NCBI RefSeq assembly: GCF_030848395.1
Contig: NZ_JAVDBT010000016.1
Location: forward strand, 1-64,000
DNA from: Pseudogemmobacter lacusdianii
GTDB taxonomy: Bacteria > Pseudomonadota > Alphaproteobacteria > Rhodobacterales > Rhodobacteraceae
Direction: 5' to 3'
DNA length: 64,000 nt
How positions within the stretch are numbered: position 1 is the first letter of the stretch; every line of letters starts with the position of its first letter. Shown piece after piece: positions 41,252-49,791 of this stretch. Both the position numbers and the translations under genes were made by a program. The notes below the pieces were generated by a model that was not told the DNA's origin, did no database searches, and saw only the letters and a list, made by a program, of their open reading frames with translations.

Positions 41252-41932
41252 ATGAACATCAGACGCTACGCCGTGTATTACGCCCCGCCGGCCGGGGCCT
41301 TCGCCGATCTGGCCAATCATTGGCTGGGCTGGGATGCCGAACAGGGGCTGGCGATAGCCCAGCCCGAATGGGGCCTGCCCGCCGCCGAGATCACCCGCGA
41401 GCCGCGCCGTTACGGCTTTCACGGCACCATCAAACCGCCCTTCCGTTTGGCCACCGATCAAAGCGTTGAGGCTTTGCAAGGGTCGGTGCAGGCGCTGGCG
41501 GCCAGCCTTGCGCCGGTCACGCTGCCCGGGTTGCGGCTTAAGAACCTCGACGGGTTTCTGGCTTTGGTGCCGCAAGGCGATGAGGGGCCTTTGCGCGATT
41601 TGTCCAGCGCGGTGGTGCGCGGGTTGGAGCCCTTCCGTGCGCCCCTGAACGAGGCCGAGATCGCCCGCCGTCGCCCCGAAAGCCTGAGCCCGCGGCAGCG
41701 CGAGTTGCTGGCGGAATTTGGCTATCCCTATGTGATGGAAGAGTTTCGCTTCCACCTCACCCTGACCGACCGTTTGGCCCCAGAGATCGCCACTGAAGCC
41801 GCAGACATCTTGCAGCGCCAATTCGCCCCGGTGCTGCCGCAGCCCTTCGCCATCGCTGAGCTTTGCCTTTTTGGCGAAGACAGCGACAGCGGCCAGTTTC
41901 ACTTGCTGCACCGCGCGCCTCTAAGCGGTTGA
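41252..41932 (+). CDS. DUF1045 2H-phosphoesterase-like protein of phosphonate operons
   Basis: A 226-residue protein of the phosphonate-linked DUF1045 family. It has two H-x-T motifs typical of 2H phosphoesterases: H57-G-T59 (YGFHGTIKPPF) and H168-L-T170 (FRFHLTLTDRL). These enzymes open cyclic phosphates. Since phnP, the cyclic ribose phosphodiesterase of the E. coli pathway, is not in the window, this protein is a good candidate to process the 1,2-cyclic phosphate released by PhnJ. That is inference. Its 3' end overlaps the 3' end of convergent phnN by 34 bp. A Pho-box-like site lies upstream. Confidence 0.85.
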   Translation: MNIRRYAVYYAPPAGAFADLANHWLGWDAEQGLAIAQPEWGLPAAEITREPRRYGFHGTIKPPFRLATDQSVEALQGSVQALAASLAPVTLPGLRLKNLDGFLALVPQGDEGPLRDLSSAVVRGLEPFRAPLNEAEIARRRPESLSPRQRELLAEFGYPYVMEEFRFHLTLTDRLAPEIATEAADILQRQFAPVLPQPFAIAELCLFGEDSDSGQFHLLHRAPLSG

Positions 41933-42444
41933 AGCGCTGCCAAAAACCGGGCGATGCCCTCTTGCGGGGTGGTGTCATTCACCACCTCATGCAGCTCTAG
42001 CCCCTCGGGCATGGCCAGAGAGGCGCGGGCCAGACGGGCGGCGAGATCCGCCCCGGACTCGCGCCCCCGCGCCGCCAGCCGTTGCGCGATGATCTCGGGC
42101 GGGGCGGTGACATGGATCACCGCCAGATCCGGGAATTGCGCCTGCGCCGCGCCCAGCATCTGGCGCGAGCAGTTGAAGAGCAAAACCCCCTCGCCCGCCA
42201 GCTCGGCCTTGGGGATCGCATAGCCAAGACCATGCGCGCGCCAGTGCAACGCAAATTCGCCCCGCGCCTCGCGCGCGGCGAATTCATCCTCGCTGACGCC
42301 CTCGAAATCCTCGCTGCCTGCGGCGGAAGGACGGGTGATCACCCGCCGTGCCAGCCGCACATCGGCCGCCGATTGCGCCGCCGCTGCCATCAGAAGATCC
42401 TTGCCGGCCCCCGAGGGGCCGACGACGGCGACCAGCCGGATCAT
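41899..42444 (-). CDS. phnN: Ribose 1,5-bisphosphate phosphokinase
   Basis: A 181-residue kinase of the guanylate-kinase-like fold that phosphorylates ribose 1,5-bisphosphate to PRPP, returning the ribose from the C-P lyase pathway to central metabolism. P-loop GPSGAGKD (9-16), RVITRPS (substrate-binding box typical of GMK-like enzymes), [15 protein letters not shown] and [20 protein letters not shown] (lid) are visible. It overlaps phnL by 4 nt. Last gene of the phnGHI-x-JKLN operon. Confidence 0.9.
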   Translation of the reverse strand: MIRLVAVVGPSGAGKDLLMAAAAQSAADVRLARRVITRPSAAGSEDFEGVSEDEFAAREARGEFALHWRAHGLGYAIPKAELAGEGVLLFNCSRQMLGAAQAQFPDLAVIHVTAPPEIIAQRLAARGRESGADLAARLARASLAMPEGLELHEVVNDTTPQEGIARFLAALQPLRGARCSK

Positions 42445-43130
42445 GCCGAAAGACCCGGCGTGAAGCTGGTCACATCCACCAGCCGGTCACAGACCCGCTC
42501 ACGCGCTGGTTCGTCATGGAAGATGCCAAGGATCGCGGCACCACGGGCTTTGGCCTCTTCGATCAGCGACAAAACCACTTCGCGGTTCACGGCATCAAGG
42601 CTGGCAGTCGGTTCATCGAGCAACAGTGCCGGGTAGTCATGCGCAAAGCCGCGCGCGATGTTCACCCTTTGCTGCTCACCGCCGGAAAAGGTGGTGGGCG
42701 ACAGCGCCCACAGCCGCTGCGGGATGTTCAACCGCTCCAGCAAAGCCGCCGCTTTGGCGCGGGCGGCGTCCACCGGGGTGCCAAGCACCAAAAGCGGCTC
42801 GGCGACCACATCGATCGTCGGGACGCGCGGCAAAACCCGCAAGAACTGGCTGACATAGCCCAGCGTATGGCGGCGCAAAGCCACGATGTCGCGCGGCAAG
42901 GCCGTGACCACATCCACATCGCCGATACGGATCGAGCCGCCTGCGGCAAGGTAATTGCCATAGACCATCCGCATCATGGTGGATTTGCCCGAACCCGACT
43001 GGCCAATCAGCCCGACGCATTCGCCAGCCGCCACATCAAGATGCCCCCCCACCATCACCGGCAGCACGGTGCCGCCTTGATTGTGCAGGGTGAAGTTTTT
43101 GGAAAGATTACGAACTTCGATCATCATCAC
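42441..43130 (-). CDS. phnL: C-P lyase pathway ABC-type protein PhnL
   Basis: A 229-residue ABC ATPase-like subunit required with PhnG, PhnH and PhnI for attaching phosphonate to the ribose of ATP. Walker [10 protein letters not shown] (~44-52), [21 protein letters not shown], signature FSGGEQQRV and Walker [12 protein letters not shown] are intact. Segment [15 protein letters not shown] is specific for PhnL. Three consecutive ATGs start the gene. Overlaps phnK by 4 nt. Confidence 0.92.
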   Translation of the reverse strand: MMMIEVRNLSKNFTLHNQGGTVLPVMVGGHLDVAAGECVGLIGQSGSGKSTMMRMVYGNYLAAGGSIRIGDVDVVTALPRDIVALRRHTLGYVSQFLRVLPRVPTIDVVAEPLLVLGTPVDAARAKAAALLERLNIPQRLWALSPTTFSGGEQQRVNIARGFAHDYPALLLDEPTASLDAVNREVVLSLIEEAKARGAAILGIFHDEPARERVCDRLVDVTSFTPGLSA

Positions 43131-43918
43131 ACCTGCAAGACCGAGGAGACAAGAAGCTGGGTATAGGCATGCTGCGGATCATCCAGCACCTGATCGGTCA
43201 GGCCCGCCTCAACCACATGCCCGGATTTCATCACCATCAGCCGGTCGGCCAAAAGCCGCACCACCGCCAGATCATGGGTCACGATCACCACCGACAGGCC
43301 CAGATCGCGCACCAAGCCGCGCAAGAGATCCAAAAGCCGCGCTTGGACCGAGACATCAAGGCCCCCTGTCGGCTCATCCATAAAGACCAGCTTCGGCGCG
43401 GTGACCAGATTGCGCGCGATCTGCAAGCGCTGCTGCATCCCGCCCGAGAAGGCCGAGGGACGATCATCGATCCGCTCGGCGGCGATCTCGACCCGGCCAA
43501 GCCAATCGGTCGCGGTGTCGCGGATCTGCCCGTAATGCCGGGCCCCCACGGCCATCAGCCGCTCGCCCACGTTGCCGCCAGCGCTGACGCCCATCCGCAA
43601 CCCATCGCGCGGGTTTTGGTGCACATAGGCCCAATCGCTGCGCAACAGACGGCGACGCTCGGCCTCGCTTAAGGCCAGCACATCCACACCATTGTAGGAC
43701 AGCCCCCCGGCATCGGGGCGTTGATGCCCTGCCAAGCAGGACAAAAGCGTCGATTTGCCCGACCCGCTTTCGCCCACGATCCCCATCACCTCGCCGGGAT
43801 AAAGATCAAAGCTCACGTCTTTGCAGCCGATGCGCGCCCCGTAATAGCGGCTCAGACCCTGCACCGAGAGCAAGGGTGCGGCGGCCTGCGCCGAGAGTTG
43901 TCGCTCCATCATGACCAT
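43127..43918 (-). CDS. phnK: C-P lyase complex ABC-type subunit PhnK
   Basis: A 263-residue ABC protein that binds the PhnGHIJ core complex. Walker [10 protein letters not shown], the PhnK-typical [27 protein letters not shown] (split), signature [16 protein letters not shown], Walker [16 protein letters not shown] and the H-loop [11 protein letters not shown]. The start ATG overlaps the phnJ stop (TAATG). Confidence 0.93.
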   Translation of the reverse strand: MVMMERQLSAQAAAPLLSVQGLSRYYGARIGCKDVSFDLYPGEVMGIVGESGSGKSTLLSCLAGHQRPDAGGLSYNGVDVLALSEAERRRLLRSDWAYVHQNPRDGLRMGVSAGGNVGERLMAVGARHYGQIRDTATDWLGRVEIAAERIDDRPSAFSGGMQQRLQIARNLVTAPKLVFMDEPTGGLDVSVQARLLDLLRGLVRDLGLSVVIVTHDLAVVRLLADRLMVMKSGHVVEAGLTDQVLDDPQHAYTQLLVSSVLQV

Positions 43919-44784
43919 TATGCGGCCTCCGGGGAAAGGCGCCCGCGATGGCCTTCGGCCTGCCGCGTGGCGCAGAAATCGGTGTCCGAGCAGACGAACA
44001 TCCGGCTGCCCTGATCGTCGGTGATCACCTCATCGAGATAGCTGGTGCCGCAGCCACAAAGGTCGCAGTTATGCTCGGCTTTTGAGGCTTGGAACGGGTG
44101 ATCGTCGAAATCGAGGCTGACGACCTTGGTGAAGGGCGGCAGAGCGTAGATCCGGCATTCGCGACCGGCCCCAAAAAGCTGGATGGCGGGACTGTCATTC
44201 AGTTTGGGGTTGTCGAATTTCGGGATCGGAGAAGGGTCCATCACATAGCGGCCCTCGACCTTGACCGGATAGGCATAGGCGGTCGAGACCTCGCCGTGGC
44301 GGGCGATGTCTTCGTAAAGCTTCACATGCATCAGCCCGTATTCTTCCAGCTCATGCATCTTGCGCGTCTCGGTCTCGCGCGGTTCAAGGAAGCGCAAAGG
44401 CTCTGGGATCGGCACTTGATAGACTAGGATCTGGCCCTCGCTCAGCGGCTGTTCGGGGATGCGGTGGCGGGTCTGGATGATCGTCGCCTCAGCCGTTGCC
44501 TCGGTCACCGCCACGCCCGAGGTGCGCTGGAAGAAGCGCCGGATCGAGACTGCGTTGGTGGTGTCATCCGCGCCTTGGTCGATCACCTTCAACCGGTCGA
44601 CCGGCGTCAGGCAGGCTGCCGTCACCTGCACCCCGCCGGTGCCCCAGCCATAAGGCATCGGCATCTCACGGCTGGCAAAGGGCACTTGGTAGCCGGGCAC
44701 CGCCAAGGCTTTCAACAAGGCCCGGCGCAGCATTCTTTTCGTCTGTTCGTCCAGATAGGCGAAATTATAAGCCTGATCGGTCAT
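43918..44784 (-). CDS. phnJ: Carbon-phosphorus lyase core subunit (radical SAM) PhnJ
   Basis: A 288-residue catalytic subunit that cleaves the C-P bond by radical chemistry, releasing an alkane such as methane and a 1,2-cyclic ribose phosphate. It has the PhnJ arrangement of cysteines: C240 and C243 (NCDLC), C265 and C271 (VCSDTDFC), matching E. coli 241/244/266/272. The first three would ligate the cluster and the last form the thiyl radical. G31 in PGYQVPFASRE matches the glycyl radical Gly32. An extra Cys245 lies next to C243. The ATG at 44784 overlaps the stop of the preceding micro-ORF. The longer frame upstream is antisense-like. Confidence 0.95.
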   Translation of the reverse strand: MTDQAYNFAYLDEQTKRMLRRALLKALAVPGYQVPFASREMPMPYGWGTGGVQVTAACLTPVDRLKVIDQGADDTTNAVSIRRFFQRTSGVAVTEATAEATIIQTRHRIPEQPLSEGQILVYQVPIPEPLRFLEPRETETRKMHELEEYGLMHVKLYEDIARHGEVSTAYAYPVKVEGRYVMDPSPIPKFDNPKLNDSPAIQLFGAGRECRIYALPPFTKVVSLDFDDHPFQASKAEHNCDLCGCGTSYLDEVITDDQGSRMFVCSDTDFCATRQAEGHRGRLSPEAA

Positions 44785-44855
44785 CGGGTTTTGACCTTTT
44801 TCGGGGCCGCAGGGCGGCCGGATTTCAGGAAGGCAAGGACAAGGAAATGCGGCAT
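44781..44855 (-). CDS. 24-residue micro-ORF coupled between phnI and phnJ
   Basis: An ATG at 44855 shares its A with the phnI stop (TGATG). The frame of 24 residues (MPHFLVLAFLKSG, then a basic tail RPAAPKKVKTR) ends in a TGA that overlaps the phnJ ATG (ATGA). The gap between phnI and phnJ is thus filled exactly by a coupled frame with a hydrophobic start and a cationic end. It may be a real microprotein or only a translational bridge to phnJ. I know no family. Confidence 0.45.
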   Translation of the reverse strand: MPHFLVLAFLKSGRPAAPKKVKTR

Positions 44856-45943
44856 CACGCTGCATCCTCGGGCTTTTGCGCAGCGATCGCCTCGGCGCGC
44901 AGGCGGCGGACAAGCTCCAGCTCGGCTTGGAAATCGACGTAATGCGGCAGTTTGATATGTTCGAGGAAGCCAGTGGCTTGGATGTTGTCGCAATGCGACA
45001 GCACAAACTCCTCATCCTGCGCCGGGGCGCCGATGTTATCCTCGCCCAGCTCTTTCCAGCGCAAAGCCCGGTCGACAAGGCTCATCGAGATCGACTTGCG
45101 TTCGGACTGGCCAAGCACAAGGCCGTAACCACGGGTGAATTGCGGCGGCTCGATTTTAGAGCCTTTGAACTGGTTCACAGACTCGCATTCGGTCAGCTCG
45201 ATCTCGCCAATCTCGACGGCAAAGCCCAACTCGGGCAGTTCCACCTCAACCGCGACGCGGCCAATGCGCAACTCGCCCACGAAAGCATGGGTGCGCCCGT
45301 AGCCGCGCTGGGTGGAATAGGCCAGCGCAAGGGTGAAGCCCTCATCCGCCCGCGCCAAGGCCTGCAAGCGCAACGCCCGGTCGGCGGGCAATTCCAGCGG
45401 CTCACGGGTCAAGTCGCGCGGGGTGAGATCGCTGAAAGGCTCGGCCTCGATCAGACCGTCTTGGTCCAAAAGCTCAGTCACATGCGGGACCGCCTCGCCG
45501 ATTGCGGGGCTGCGCGGCGCGGCGGGGGCCTCGCCTTCCGCCATCAGAGCAAAGTCCAAAAGCCGGTGGGTATAGTCGAAGGTCGGCCCAAGGATTTGGC
45601 CACCGGGGAGGTCCTTGAAAGTCGCCGAGACGCGGCGGTCCACGGTCATTGACGCAGTATCAACCGGGGTTGAGGCGGTGAAACGCGGCAAAGTGGTGCG
45701 ATAGGCGCGGATCAAGAACACCGCTTCAATCAGATCGCCCCGCGCCTGTTTGATCGCCAAAGCGGCGAGATCAGGGTCGTAAAGCGAGCCTTCGGCCATC
45801 ACCCGGTTCACCGCCAGCGCCAGCTGTTCGCGGATCTGCGCGATGCTCAACTCGGCAATGGCAAGATCGCCGCGCCGCTCTTCGGCAAGCCAGGCATGGG
45901 CGGCATCGATGGCACGCTCGCCGCCTTTGACAGCAACATACAT
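44855..45943 (-). CDS. phnI: Alpha-D-ribose 1-methylphosphonate 5-triphosphate synthase subunit PhnI
   Basis: A 362-residue core subunit with nucleosidase/phosphonate-ribose transferase activity. Family segments: MYVAVKGGERAIDAAHAWL, RVMAEGSLYDPDLAALAIKQA, GDLIEAVFLIRAYRTTLPRF, LALAYSTQRGYGRTHAFVGELR and FLEHIKLPHYVDFQAELELVRRLR (several short boxes shown whole in the C-terminus). Starts by TGATG-type overlap with phnH. Co-complex with PhnG, PhnH and PhnJ. Confidence 0.93.
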   Translation of the reverse strand: MYVAVKGGERAIDAAHAWLAEERRGDLAIAELSIAQIREQLALAVNRVMAEGSLYDPDLAALAIKQARGDLIEAVFLIRAYRTTLPRFTASTPVDTASMTVDRRVSATFKDLPGGQILGPTFDYTHRLLDFALMAEGEAPAAPRSPAIGEAVPHVTELLDQDGLIEAEPFSDLTPRDLTREPLELPADRALRLQALARADEGFTLALAYSTQRGYGRTHAFVGELRIGRVAVEVELPELGFAVEIGEIELTECESVNQFKGSKIEPPQFTRGYGLVLGQSERKSISMSLVDRALRWKELGEDNIGAPAQDEEFVLSHCDNIQATGFLEHIKLPHYVDFQAELELVRRLRAEAIAAQKPEDAA

Positions 45944-46509
45944 CAGTTGGCCTCCACTTTGGTGCTGCGCGGCAAGGCGGCAAGGCGCTTGTCGCAGGTC
46001 AGGATCACGTCAAAGCCCAAGGGGAAAAGCTTGCGATTGGCTTGGAAGGCGGCCGTCTCGGGCAGCGAAAGCCGCGCCTCCGCCGCGATCCCCGGCCCGG
46101 TCAATCTGGCCCCGGTCGCCGTCAGTTCCGGCATCTCGACGATCAGCGTGGCTGAGCGGTCGGGATAGGCAGGATCGCCGATTTTGAACTGGGTGACGGG
46201 GTGCAGATCCTCCCAAGCGCCAAGGGCGAACTGCGCCTCTTGTGCTGAGACCAGCGGCGCGCCGCAGTGAAAGGCGATCCAACTGCGCAGATCAGCACAA
46301 TCGTAGGCTCCGGCCAGATGCAGAGGGGTCGTCGCATCGGTCAGCGTCAAAAGCGTGACACCGGCGGCGACGGACAAGGGCGCAGGCGGCTCGGCGCCTA
46401 GCACGGTATGGATGCGACCCGGCCGCGCCATCGCTTCAAGCAAAGCGCGGAACGCATGGGCAGATTGCGGGGCGGGATCGGCGAAACCGCCGGTCAAGAT
46501 TGCGGTCAT
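45943..46509 (-). CDS. phnH: C-P lyase core subunit PhnH
   Basis: A 188-residue non-catalytic core subunit. PhnH segments: GGFADPAPQSAHAFRALLEAMARPG at the N-terminus, LTLTDATTPLHL, FHCGAPLV, PAYPDRSATLIVEMPEL and LTGPGIAAEARL (LxGPGI is a strong PhnH signature), with FPLGFDVILTC near the end. Overlaps phnG by 4 nt. Confidence 0.92.
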   Translation of the reverse strand: MTAILTGGFADPAPQSAHAFRALLEAMARPGRIHTVLGAEPPAPLSVAAGVTLLTLTDATTPLHLAGAYDCADLRSWIAFHCGAPLVSAQEAQFALGAWEDLHPVTQFKIGDPAYPDRSATLIVEMPELTATGARLTGPGIAAEARLSLPETAAFQANRKLFPLGFDVILTCDKRLAALPRSTKVEAN

Positions 46510-46985
46510 TTATCCTCTCCGCGCATCAGGGTGAAGAATTCCACACGGGTCGCGGCGGCCTTTTCAGCCCGCAGATCGCGACGGGCCTTGGCCTCTTGGC
46601 GCAAGGGGGCCAACACCTCGGCCTCCAGCGCCGCAGCGCCTGTCGCTTGCAGCATCGCATCCAGAAGGGCGGCGCGCAAAGCGTGGGATTTGTCGCGGCC
46701 TTGCACGAAAGCATGGCCGACAGAGCCCGCCGCCAGCTTCACCGAGCAACGGGTCACGGTCATCTCGCCAAGGTTAAAGGGCGCGCCGGTGCCACCCACC
46801 CTGCCCCGCACCATCACCGCGCCAATCTCAGGCGCGCGCAAAAGTTCATGGGCGGGAAGCTTGGGCAGCAGTTCGGCCAGCCGCGCCGGCGAGGCCTTGG
46901 CCAGAACGGCCATCCACTCTTGCCGCGCGGCTTGAGCGGGGTCCGCAAGCGCGACCGTGTCAGGGGAGTTTTGCATCTGAGACAT
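46506..46985 (-). CDS. phnG: C-P lyase core subunit PhnG
   Basis: A 159-residue subunit and first gene of the operon phnGHI-x-JKLN. The characteristic PhnG stretch VMVRGRVGGTGAPFNLGEMTVTRC (about 57-80) and GHAFVQGRDKSHALRAALLDAM are clear. It is transcribed divergently from phnF, with an inverted repeat operator candidate 24-43 nt before the start. Confidence 0.93.
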   Translation of the reverse strand: MSQMQNSPDTVALADPAQAARQEWMAVLAKASPARLAELLPKLPAHELLRAPEIGAVMVRGRVGGTGAPFNLGEMTVTRCSVKLAAGSVGHAFVQGRDKSHALRAALLDAMLQATGAAALEAEVLAPLRQEAKARRDLRAEKAAATRVEFFTLMRGEDK

Positions 46986-47008
46986 TTGTCCTCGACAAGA
47001 TTTCGGAC

Positions 47009-47028
47009 TTGTCTAGATAACTAGACAA
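47009..47028. promoter_or_regulatory. PhnF operator candidate
   Basis: TTGTCTAG-ATAA-CTAGACAA is a perfect 8-4-8 inverted repeat in the divergent phnG/phnF gap. GTCTAG/CTAGAC half sites fit the GntR/HutC family operators (GTxTAGAC). It could give local repression of phnGHIJKLN and autoregulation of phnF. Confidence 0.7.
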
Positions 47029-47094
47029 CTATACAAATCCATAAAGGCCCGCCGCTTCGGCCTCAACGCTTTTGTTGTGAAATTTTGGTGACAG

Positions 47095-47814
47095 ATGAGT
47101 CGCACTCCGATCTGGCAAAGCATCCATGCCACGCTTTCGGCCGAGATCGCCGAAGGGATCTACCCCCCCGGCACCCGCCTGCCGACCGAGGCCGAACTGG
47201 CCAGCCGCTTTGGCGTCAACCGCCACACCGTGCGCCATGCGCTGGCGGCTCTGGCTGAGGGAGGTTTGGTCAGCAGCCGCCGGGGTGCGGGGGTTTTCGT
47301 CACCGCAAGGCCAACAGATTACCCGCTGGGCCGCCGGGTGCGGTTTCACCAAAACGTGGAAGCCACCGGGCGCACGCCCTCGCGCAGATTGACGCTGCTC
47401 GAGACCCGCCCGGCTTCGACAAAAGAGGCCGAGGCTTTGGCCTTGCCCCCAGCGGCCCCGGTGCATGTGGTTGAGGGCCTGTCGCTGGTTGATGGCCAGC
47501 CCGTCGCGCATTTCCGCTCGGTCCTTGATGCCGGGCGGTTCCCCGAGCTTTTGCGCCATCTGGCGCAGACCCCTTCCCTGACCGCCGCGCTTAAGGCTTG
47601 CGGGTTGGAGGATTACACCCGGAAGGAAACTCGGCTGACGGCGAAACTCGCCACCCCATTGCAAGCGCTGCATTTGCAACTGAAAGAGGGCGCGCCAATC
47701 CTGCGCTCGGTCGCGATCAATGCCGATGCGGCGGGGGTGCCGGTGGAATATGGGTCAACATGGTTTGCGGGGGATCGGGTGACCCTGACCGTCTCGCCCG
47801 AGGGGGCAGGCTGA
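47095..47814 (+). CDS. phnF: GntR/HutC-family phosphonate regulator PhnF
   Basis: A 239-residue regulator. N-terminal winged helix: IWQSIHATLSAEIAEGIYPPG, LPTEAELASRFGVNRHTVRHAL and SRRGAGVFV. C-terminal UTRA ligand domain: SRRLTLLETRPAS, VEGLSLVDGQPVAHF and PVEYGSTWFAGDRVTLTV. The HutC-type with UTRA next to phnG identifies PhnF. It likely represses the divergent operon unless a phosphonate-pathway ligand or free effector is present. Start ATG at 47095 has no strong ribosome site. Confidence 0.92.
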   Translation: MSRTPIWQSIHATLSAEIAEGIYPPGTRLPTEAELASRFGVNRHTVRHALAALAEGGLVSSRRGAGVFVTARPTDYPLGRRVRFHQNVEATGRTPSRRLTLLETRPASTKEAEALALPPAAPVHVVEGLSLVDGQPVAHFRSVLDAGRFPELLRHLAQTPSLTAALKACGLEDYTRKETRLTAKLATPLQALHLQLKEGAPILRSVAINADAAGVPVEYGSTWFAGDRVTLTVSPEGAG

Positions 47815-47833
47815 CGGTCAGGGTGTGGCGGGA

Positions 47834-48451
47834 TTAGCCGCTGTATTTTTCCAAGAAAGCCTCGGCCTTCAGCTGACGGAAATCCGTCAAAGCCGCCTGC
47901 AGGCGGGTGTGATCCCACTCCCACCACGCCAAGGCCAGCATCCGCTCGGCCACGTTGGGGGTAAAGCGCGCCCGGATCGGCACCGCTGGAACGCCTGCCA
48001 TAATCATATAGGGCGGCACATCCTTGGTGACGATCGCGCCCGAGGCAATGACCGCGCCGGTGCCGATGGTGACATCGGGCTTCACGATCACCCCATGCCC
48101 CAGCCAAGTGTCCACGCCAATCACCGTGCGGCGGCTGCTGCGACGGGCGAAGAACTCTGCGTCATCCGCCTCGCCTTCCCAATAATAGGAGGAGCGATAA
48201 AGGAAGTGGTGCAGGCTGGCGTGATCCATCGGATGATCGGTCGGCCCGATCCGGCACATCGAGGCGATATTGGCGAATTTGCCGATATGGCTGTTGGCGA
48301 TATCGCAAAGCCGGCCGCAATAGGCGTAATCGTCAAAGCGGCTGTTCAGGATCACGCTCTGCTCGCCAAGCTCGACCCAAGCGCCGCAGCTGGAATTCTC
48401 CAGCTGCACGCCCGGATGGATCAAGGGCTGATCTGAGGATAATTTGGTCAT
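47834..48451 (-). CDS. Hexapeptide-repeat acetyltransferase of phosphonate operons (TIGR03308 type)
   Basis: A 205-residue left-handed beta-helix acyltransferase, similar to chloramphenicol/virginiamycin acetyltransferases. Segments: NSRFDDYAYCGRLCDIANSHIGKFANIA, RIGPTDHPMDHASLHHF, VIGVDTWLGHGVIVKPDVTIGTGAVIASGAIVTKDVPPY (hexads, shown in part) and IMAGVPAVPIRARF. The catalytic His of the xenobiotic-acetyltransferase type is probably in DHPMDH. Members of this subfamily occur in phn operons but their acceptor is uncertain. PhnO-like aminophosphonate acetylation is one option. Starts at 48451, overlapping the phnE2 stop by 4 nt. Confidence 0.87.
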   Translation of the reverse strand: MTKLSSDQPLIHPGVQLENSSCGAWVELGEQSVILNSRFDDYAYCGRLCDIANSHIGKFANIASMCRIGPTDHPMDHASLHHFLYRSSYYWEGEADDAEFFARRSSRRTVIGVDTWLGHGVIVKPDVTIGTGAVIASGAIVTKDVPPYMIMAGVPAVPIRARFTPNVAERMLALAWWEWDHTRLQAALTDFRQLKAEAFLEKYSG

Positions 48452-49788
48452 GCGTTGCCCTTGATCAATTTGCGGCGCAACCAGCCCGAGAAGCTGTCCA
48501 TCGCCATCACGGTCAGCACGATCAAGACCATGTAATAGGCCACATCTTCCCAATCTTTCTGGGTCTGGATCGCTTGCGTCAGCAAAAGGCCGATGCCGCC
48601 GCCAACGATTGCGCCGATCACGGTGGCGCCACGGGTGTTGGATTCAAGGAAGTACAGCACTTGGCTCAAAAGCACCGGAGCGACCTGCGGCAGCACGCCG
48701 AAGCGGGCACGTTGCACAGTATTGGCGCCGGTAGAGCGGATGCCCTCGACCTGCTTTTCGTCAATGTTTTCCAACGCTTCCGAGAAGGTCTTACCAAAGC
48801 TGCCAGTGTCGGTCAGCAAGATCGCCAAAGCCCCGGTCATCGGCCCCGGACCAAAGGCACGGGCCAGCACGATGGTCCAGATCAAGCCATCAACGCCGCG
48901 GATGAAGTCAAACACCCGGCGCAGCGCAAAGCGCAGGCTGGCAAAGGGCATCATGTTGCGTGCAGCCATAAAGGCCAAAGGCAAGGCCACAAGGGCAGCG
49001 CCAAAGGTGCCAAGGAAGGCCATCAGCACGGTCTCGAACATCGCCCAAGCGACATCCCCGTGCCGCCACATCGAATTGGTCCAGAAGTCGTGCAACACGG
49101 CCGAAATGTTCGACCGCTCCGCCTCGACCCGCTCTCCCCAAAGCACCGAGGCGGCGATCTCAGGCCAGCTCATATAGTGGAACGGGCTTTCGATGCCGAA
49201 GAAGAACAAAGCCCAGCCTGCTTGATACTTGAGGGTCTCGGCCTTGGCGCGGGTGTAGGAGAACCGCCCGGCATCGGTGGTGACGCTGACGCGGGACTCG
49301 CTGGCGCTGATCCACTCGGGCAGCGGCTGCGGCGCATCAAGCGTCACCCCATCCGCCGTCTGGGTGATCACGATATCGCCGTAGCCCGGCACCTCATAGC
49401 GCGCGCCACCGTCGAAATAGGTGATCAAATGGCCATTCCCAAGGTCAACCTTGGTGCCATCGCTGGTCTCGCTGACCCATTCGGGCAGATAGCCCGCCGG
49501 ATAGGTGCCCTTGCCCTCACCATCGATGGCAATGCTTACCACGCCCGAGCGGTTGTTGCGGGTGACATGGGTCTTATGCTGCCAGAAGTCCGACATCAGG
49601 ATGGCGGCATTGTCCATCCGCGCGCGGCTTGCCAGCCCCGGCAGATCAAAGGCCATTGCGCTATAGATCAGATAGGCCAGCACGATCAGCGGCAAGAGCA
49701 TCGCCTTCATCTTGCGCCGGGCAAATTGTGCGGTGACGCTTTGGGCAAGGCTTGGGGAAACCGAAGGGTTCAGGGTGGTGGTGGTCAT
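48448..49788 (-). CDS. phnE: Phosphonate ABC transporter permease PhnE2 with a large periplasmic insert
   Basis: A 446-residue permease, about 160 residues longer than ordinary PhnE. After the first helix (~29-46, LLPLIVLAYLIYSAMAF) a soluble, beta-rich segment of ~140 residues (about 55-195, with WVSETSDGTKVDLGNGHLI and GYGDIVITQTADGVTL) lies outside the membrane. The C-terminal ~240 residues are a standard PhnE core with GALAILLTDTGSFGKTFSEALENID and RSTGANTVQRARFGVLPQVAPV (EAA loop). It probably forms a heterodimer with PhnE1, whose gene is 3 nt upstream. Confidence 0.9.
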   Translation of the reverse strand: MTTTTLNPSVSPSLAQSVTAQFARRKMKAMLLPLIVLAYLIYSAMAFDLPGLASRARMDNAAILMSDFWQHKTHVTRNNRSGVVSIAIDGEGKGTYPAGYLPEWVSETSDGTKVDLGNGHLITYFDGGARYEVPGYGDIVITQTADGVTLDAPQPLPEWISASESRVSVTTDAGRFSYTRAKAETLKYQAGWALFFFGIESPFHYMSWPEIAASVLWGERVEAERSNISAVLHDFWTNSMWRHGDVAWAMFETVLMAFLGTFGAALVALPLAFMAARNMMPFASLRFALRRVFDFIRGVDGLIWTIVLARAFGPGPMTGALAILLTDTGSFGKTFSEALENIDEKQVEGIRSTGANTVQRARFGVLPQVAPVLLSQVLYFLESNTRGATVIGAIVGGGIGLLLTQAIQTQKDWEDVAYYMVLIVLTVMAMDSFSGWLRRKLIKGNA

Positions 49789-49791
49789 GAT

